Shown here one piece after another: positions 6,225-9,221 of a stretch of DNA of 9,221 nucleotides. Numbering within the stretch: position 1 is the stretch's first letter; the number at the start of each line of letters is the position of its first letter. This DNA comes from M1-B18 sp048264125 (GTDB taxonomy: Bacteria > Bacillota > Clostridia > Peptostreptococcales > Natronincolaceae), in the NCBI GenBank assembly GCA_048264125.1, contig JBLXDM010000023.1, forward strand, positions 1 to 9,221, written 5' to 3'. A program made the position numbers and the translations under genes. Under the pieces are notes generated by a model. The model saw nothing but the letters and a program-made list of their open reading frames with translations. It was not told the DNA's origin and did no database searches.

Positions 6225-6392
6225 CTACCAGTCTATAGGGTCGGGATCTCCGCCACCGTTGCCGCCTAGCGGTACTAAGATTTCGTTCGGATTAGTTGGT
6301 TCATTTAAAATGTGAGCTGATGCAAATGCAATATTACTAAGTAATAAAACAGCAGCCATTACAAAGACGATAAGCTTCTTTTGTATTTTCAT
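6225..6392 (-). CDS. secreted signalling pro-peptide candidate, 55 aa
   Basis: An ORF of 55 aa on the minus strand. It starts at ATG, with GGAGG of AAAGGAGGTTTTAAA (6406-6393) 7 nt before it. Residues 1-6 (MKIQKK) are basic, 7-21 (LIVFVMAAVLLLSNI) are hydrophobic, and AFASA at 22-26 offers signal peptidase I sites, so the product should be exported by Sec. The mature part is about 29 residues and ends in a glycine-rich, acidic tail GGNGGGDPDPIDW. It lies 117 nt downstream of an HTH-TPR regulator gene on the same strand, the usual place for the pheromone precursor of an RRNPP receptor. It has its own consensus promoter and terminator. In known systems the pro-peptide is cut outside the cell and a C-terminal fragment is re-imported by an oligopeptide permease; that this happens here is inference. 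No cysteine or lantibiotic-type core is present. Confidence 0.8.
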   Translation of the reverse strand: MKIQKKLIVFVMAAVLLLSNIAFASAHILNEPTNPNEILVPLGGNGGGDPDPIDW

Positions 6393-6417
6393 TTTAAAAC
6401 CTCCTTTCCCTTAGTTC

Positions 6418-6450
6418 CTTTTATAAATAATGTAAACGTATTTATAAAAG
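6418..6450. repeat. 12-bp inverted repeat in the peptide-gene leader
   Basis: CTTTTATAAATA (6418-6429) and TATTTATAAAAG (6439-6450) are perfect inverted copies with a 9-bp centre. The repeat lies just downstream of the expected transcription start of the peptide gene and before its ribosome binding site. It may be an operator for the neighbouring HTH regulator, or an RNA hairpin in the leader. It is very AT-rich, so chance cannot be excluded. Confidence 0.55.
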
Positions 6451-6459
6451 CTTAATTAC

Positions 6460-6488
6460 ATAATAGCACATAATAACAGTATTGTAAA
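6460..6488 (-). promoter_or_regulatory. promoter of the peptide gene
   Basis: On the minus strand TTTACA (6488-6483), a 17-nt spacer and TATTAT (6465-6460) form a good sigma-A type promoter about 70 nt before the ATG. It lies just after the receptor stop codon, so the peptide can be made independently of receptor read-through. Confidence 0.75.
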
Positions 6489-6509
6489 TTAATACCACGG
6501 AACTATTTT

Positions 6510-7829
6510 TTAAAAATATAAACTGATATCTCTGATCTTATCTATATAAAACTTGCATAACACACTGTTTTCTATATCTAAATAATACTCAGATAATAAA
6601 GCATATACCGTAGCATATTTTGAATAAATTTCATTATCCTCTACAAAATCCTTTAGTATTATAAGTTGACTTTCGGCTTCTTCAAAATCCTTACAATCTA
6701 AGCATATTTCACAAAGGATGACCATAGCATCAATCATAACCTCGTGATATTTATACTTGACTGATGTATTTATAGCATTTCTAAGCATAACAATAGCTTC
6801 ATCAATTTTATTCAAATCCCGATGGCATTCAGCAGATGTAAGTAAAAAATTAGAAGCATATTTTTCACTCATATCATCCTTCAATGCAAACGCTAATGAA
6901 TTATAATGTAGAGCAGTTTTAATGTCTCCGATACTTCTATATAATACAGCCGTATTGTTGTATATTAATCCAAGTATATTTGGCTTTAATGTTGACTCCT
7001 TTCTCAAAAGACCTTGATAATGTTTTAAGGATTTTTCGTAATTGTTCATTAAACAATATATACTAGCTTCAAGCAACGTTATTTGATCCATTAAGTCCTC
7101 TTCTATGTTTTTAAGCTTCATTAAAGAGCGTATATGCTGAAGCGCCATATCATACTTTTTCATTTTTTTATAGCACAGGGCAATATTAAAGAGAGAATAT
7201 TTTCTGGCATTATCAATTGAGGAGATGTTCTTTTCAAGCGCAGTGGTATAGGCCCTGTTGTAATATAGTAGAGCTTGTTCGACATGAAACTGCTTTAAAT
7301 AGCAGCTGCCAATTAGACCATAAAGCCTAGCAATTTTCTCGTGGTCCTTTACGGATATATAATACTCAAGGGCATTATAATAATCCAATAGAGACTCGTT
7401 ATATTTAAAATATCTTTGATTTAGATTTCCCCTGACTATTAAAATCTCTGAGCATTCATCCGGTAGTTCCCAATCCATAGCTAAGGCCATTAACGAAGAA
7501 AAAGCATCCTCAATGTACTTCGGGTCATAGTTAAGGTAATTATTAACCATAGAAGATAAGTGCTCTAGCTGCCGCAGGATATATTTAGAAGCCTGCTGTG
7601 TTTCCGTTTCTAATAAATATTCGGGTGAAATATGTCGTCCTAAATTCTTGTAATAGTGATTAAGCTTTTTTGCAATTATAATTGCAGAATCATCACTAAG
7701 GCTTCTCTTTCCATTCTCAATCATACTTATTAAGCTTCTTGTAATCTGATTGTCCGTCAATTCATCCTGCTTCAAACCAATCTCCTGCCGAAGTTTTTTG
7801 ATTTTTTCCCCTGAACTAAGTATCTCCAT
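6510..7829 (-). CDS. HTH-TPR transcriptional regulator, RRNPP quorum-sensing type
   Basis: A 439-aa cytoplasmic protein with an N-terminal XRE-type helix-turn-helix (about residues 7-58, including QITRSLISMIENGKRSLS) and a long C-terminal array of TPR-like helix pairs from about residue 110 to the end. Clear repeat units start near ARLYGLIGSCYLKQ (167), YSLFNIALCYKKM (211), GLIYNNTAVLYRSIG (287) and ASNFLLTSAECHRDL (325). HTH plus TPR in about 420-450 residues is the layout of NprR-like members of the RRNPP family (Rap, Rgg, NprR, PlcR, PrgX), which bind a re-imported peptide in the TPR groove. A secreted small peptide is encoded directly downstream. ATG is preceded by AGGGGGG with a 5-nt gap. 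No Rap-type phosphatase role can be judged. A generic TPR regulator without a peptide ligand is the main alternative. Confidence 0.85.
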   Translation of the reverse strand: MEILSSGEKIKKLRQEIGLKQDELTDNQITRSLISMIENGKRSLSDDSAIIIAKKLNHYYKNLGRHISPEYLLETETQQASKYILRQLEHLSSMVNNYLNYDPKYIEDAFSSLMALAMDWELPDECSEILIVRGNLNQRYFKYNESLLDYYNALEYYISVKDHEKIARLYGLIGSCYLKQFHVEQALLYYNRAYTTALEKNISSIDNARKYSLFNIALCYKKMKKYDMALQHIRSLMKLKNIEEDLMDQITLLEASIYCLMNNYEKSLKHYQGLLRKESTLKPNILGLIYNNTAVLYRSIGDIKTALHYNSLAFALKDDMSEKYASNFLLTSAECHRDLNKIDEAIVMLRNAINTSVKYKYHEVMIDAMVILCEICLDCKDFEEAESQLIILKDFVEDNEIYSKYATVYALLSEYYLDIENSVLCKFYIDKIRDISLYF

Positions 7830-8165
7830 ATGTACCCCCCTAGTTTATAAATAATATTATTATTAGATAAAGAATACTGTTATTATATTTTTATAAATAT
7901 CCTTTACCTTAATTTCTGTGTTATTTCAATATATAATGGGCTTTTTTTATGATATTATTGATATGTATTTATTATATAATATTATATAACAAATTGGTAA
8001 ATATTTCTGTAAATAACGCCAAAAAGATTAAAAATTTTTATTTTTTTGTCGTAGAAAGAATTTATTGCAATGAACAGATATAAGGATAGGAAAGAGACCA
8101 CAGTAGATTTTATAAGCATAACTTTAAAACGCAGAAAAAAACAATATAATTAAGGAGGCGCTTTT
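7830..8165. other. AT-rich divergent intergenic region
   Basis: This 336-bp gap separates the divergent receptor and DUF4438 genes and must hold promoters for both. TTTATAAATA at 7844-7853 and TTTTATAAATA at 7889-7899 repeat the half-site of the inverted repeat in the peptide leader. On the minus strand TATAAT lies next to the second half-site, but without a good -35. For the plus strand no convincing -35/-10 pair was found: TATAAT at 8145-8150 is too close to the ribosome binding site to serve. AAGGAGG at 8152-8158 belongs to the DUF4438 gene. Confidence 0.5.
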
Positions 8166-9026
8166 ATGATTACAAACAAGGATTTTCTAGTAATCCAATC
8201 AGTACAAGGGAAAATAAGCAGTCCCAGGTCTATTTTTCCATATAGAATTAACAGAGAGGGAATGGGTAACATTTTGCCGGCTACAGGAGGCATTACTTAT
8301 AATGTAAAGGTCGGCGATGATTGTATGAATTGGATAGGTGATCATGTAGAGCCGGGGGTAAGTATTAAAAGCGAAAGCAAGGAGGAAAATTCGGCATTAA
8401 ATATGCTGGCCTGTATCGGTAATAAGGCAAGGGTCATCACAGGGGATGCCAAGGGAGCAGAGGGATATGTTACGGGAAAGCATGGAGGAATAGATCATGT
8501 TCTGGTTTACTTTAAGGAAGAGGATTTAGAAAAAATGGCAATAGGAGATAGTATTCTCGTAAAGGCTTGGGGGCAGGGGCTATCTATCACAGAGGCAGAG
8601 GATATAAAATGTATGAATATTGATCCATTGCTTTTTAGTAGGCTACAAATAAAAGCAGTGGAATCAGGTGAAATAGAGGTTCCGGTTGTTACGGAGATAC
8701 CAGCTTTTTTAATGGGCTCAGGAATAGGTGAGGCCACGGCCTACACAGGTGACTATGATATAATGACGGGTGATGCTGAAGCAAATAAAAGCTATGGTAT
8801 TGATAGTTTAAGATTTGGAGATGTGGTGCTACTCAAGGATTGCGATAATACCTATGGAAGGCAATATCTAAAGGAAGCGGTTTCTATTGGCATTGTAGTT
8901 CACAGCAATTGTATTAAGGCTGGACATGGACCTGGTGTCACCGTAATAATGAGTAGTAAAAATAAAAGGATAAAGGGCGTTATAGATAAGAAGGCAAACA
9001 TTGCATGTTATTTGGGTATAATTTAA
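8166..9026 (+). CDS. DUF4438-family protein
   Basis: A 286-aa soluble protein that I recognise as the DUF4438 type, known from Thermotogae and Clostridia, with no assigned function. Conserved-looking blocks are PATGGITYNVKVGD (38-51), GDHVEPGVSI (58-67), IGNKARVITGDAKGAEGYV (84-102), GSGIGEATAYTGDYDIM (184-200) and the C-terminal SLRFGDVVLLKD and GIVVHSNCIKAGHGPGVTV (242-260). The many glycines and buried valine or isoleucine strands suggest a compact beta-rich fold; His60, His246 and His254 with nearby Asp and Cys could form a metal or active site, which is speculation. The ATG is 7 nt after AAGGAGG. The gene stands alone: the divergent regulator is upstream and a run of stable-RNA-type promoters begins 15 nt after its stop, with no clear terminator. 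Confidence 0.75.
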   Translation: MITNKDFLVIQSVQGKISSPRSIFPYRINREGMGNILPATGGITYNVKVGDDCMNWIGDHVEPGVSIKSESKEENSALNMLACIGNKARVITGDAKGAEGYVTGKHGGIDHVLVYFKEEDLEKMAIGDSILVKAWGQGLSITEAEDIKCMNIDPLLFSRLQIKAVESGEIEVPVVTEIPAFLMGSGIGEATAYTGDYDIMTGDAEANKSYGIDSLRFGDVVLLKDCDNTYGRQYLKEAVSIGIVVHSNCIKAGHGPGVTVIMSSKNKRIKGVIDKKANIACYLGII

Positions 9027-9040
9027 AGCCTTTATTTCTC

Positions 9041-9069
9041 TTGACATAATGAAGGTCCGATGGTATAGT
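9041..9069 (+). promoter_or_regulatory. tandem promoter 1 (stable-RNA type)
   Basis: TTGACA (9041-9046), a 17-nt spacer and TATAGT (9064-9069). It starts 15 nt after the DUF4438 stop and points rightward. No start codon with a ribosome binding site follows, which fits an RNA operon leader. Confidence 0.8.
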
Positions 9070-9124
9070 TGGAAAAGTTGTTTCATAAGAAAAGAGCATC
9101 AGAAAAAAAGAAATAAAAAAACAG

Positions 9125-9153
9125 TTGACATAATGTCGAGGACATGATATAGT
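9125..9153 (+). promoter_or_regulatory. tandem promoter 2 (stable-RNA type)
   Basis: TTGACA (9125-9130), a 17-nt spacer and TATAGT (9148-9153), 84 nt after promoter 1. The two share TTGACATAATG and TATAGT. A short hairpin TGCC-TCTTGA-GGCA follows at 9162-9175. Confidence 0.8.
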
Positions 9154-9216
9154 ATTTAAGTTGCCTCTTGAGGCAGACACAAATAAATAGGCCACAAATT
9201 GGAAATAAAAACATGG

Positions 9217-9221
9217 TTGAC
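9217..9221 (+). promoter_or_regulatory. possible third tandem -35 box, cut by the window end
   Basis: TTGAC occupies the last five bases, 92 nt after the -35 of promoter 2. The regular spacing suggests a third promoter of the same array, but its -10 is outside the window. Confidence 0.45.

Noticed and set aside
8145..8150. TATAAT as -10 box of the DUF4438 gene
   Set aside because: Transcription would begin inside or just after the ribosome binding site, and there is no -35 at the right distance.
8507..9195. Minus-strand ORFs opposite the DUF4438 gene and the tandem promoters
   Set aside because: They overlap a well-supported gene or promoter array, lack ribosome binding sites and look like frame shadows.

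Overview
The window looks like chromosomal DNA of a low-GC anaerobic member of the Clostridia. The signs are AT-rich intergenic DNA, strong AAGGAGG-type ribosome binding sites, frequent TTG starts, a ferredoxin-linked 2-oxoacid oxidoreductase and a c-di-AMP riboswitch. An Alkaliphilus-like relative is a guess and cannot be proven here. No transposase, phage gene or CRISPR array was seen.

Left edge (1-570): the 3' end of a 5S rRNA gene, so the window starts at the tail of an rRNA operon. It is followed by a second, internally deleted 5S-like copy that keeps its terminal helix, then a tRNA D-arm-like hairpin, then a small TTG-started gene (59 aa) ending in a bidirectional terminator. Minus-strand block (581-2429): a LiaF-like membrane protein, and a GNAT acetyltransferase whose long leader holds a c-di-AMP (ydaO/yuaA-type) riboswitch with a consensus promoter and an intrinsic terminator.

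Plus-strand block (2582-6119): a 68-aa protein of unknown function, then two fused genes that together encode all four modules of a 2-oxoacid:ferredoxin oxidoreductase (gamma-delta, then alpha-beta). Minus-strand block (6225-7829): an HTH plus TPR regulator of the RRNPP quorum-sensing class and, just downstream on the same strand, an unlisted 55-aa secreted peptide gene with its own promoter. This has the layout of a receptor and pro-pheromone pair and is the most interesting system in the window. A 12-bp inverted repeat lies in the peptide leader, and similar half-sites lie upstream of the receptor gene.

Right edge (8166-9221): a DUF4438-family protein, then two near-consensus promoters in tandem and the start of a third -35 box at the last bases. 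This pattern is typical of the region upstream of a stable RNA operon. The segment therefore probably lies between two rRNA or tRNA loci.
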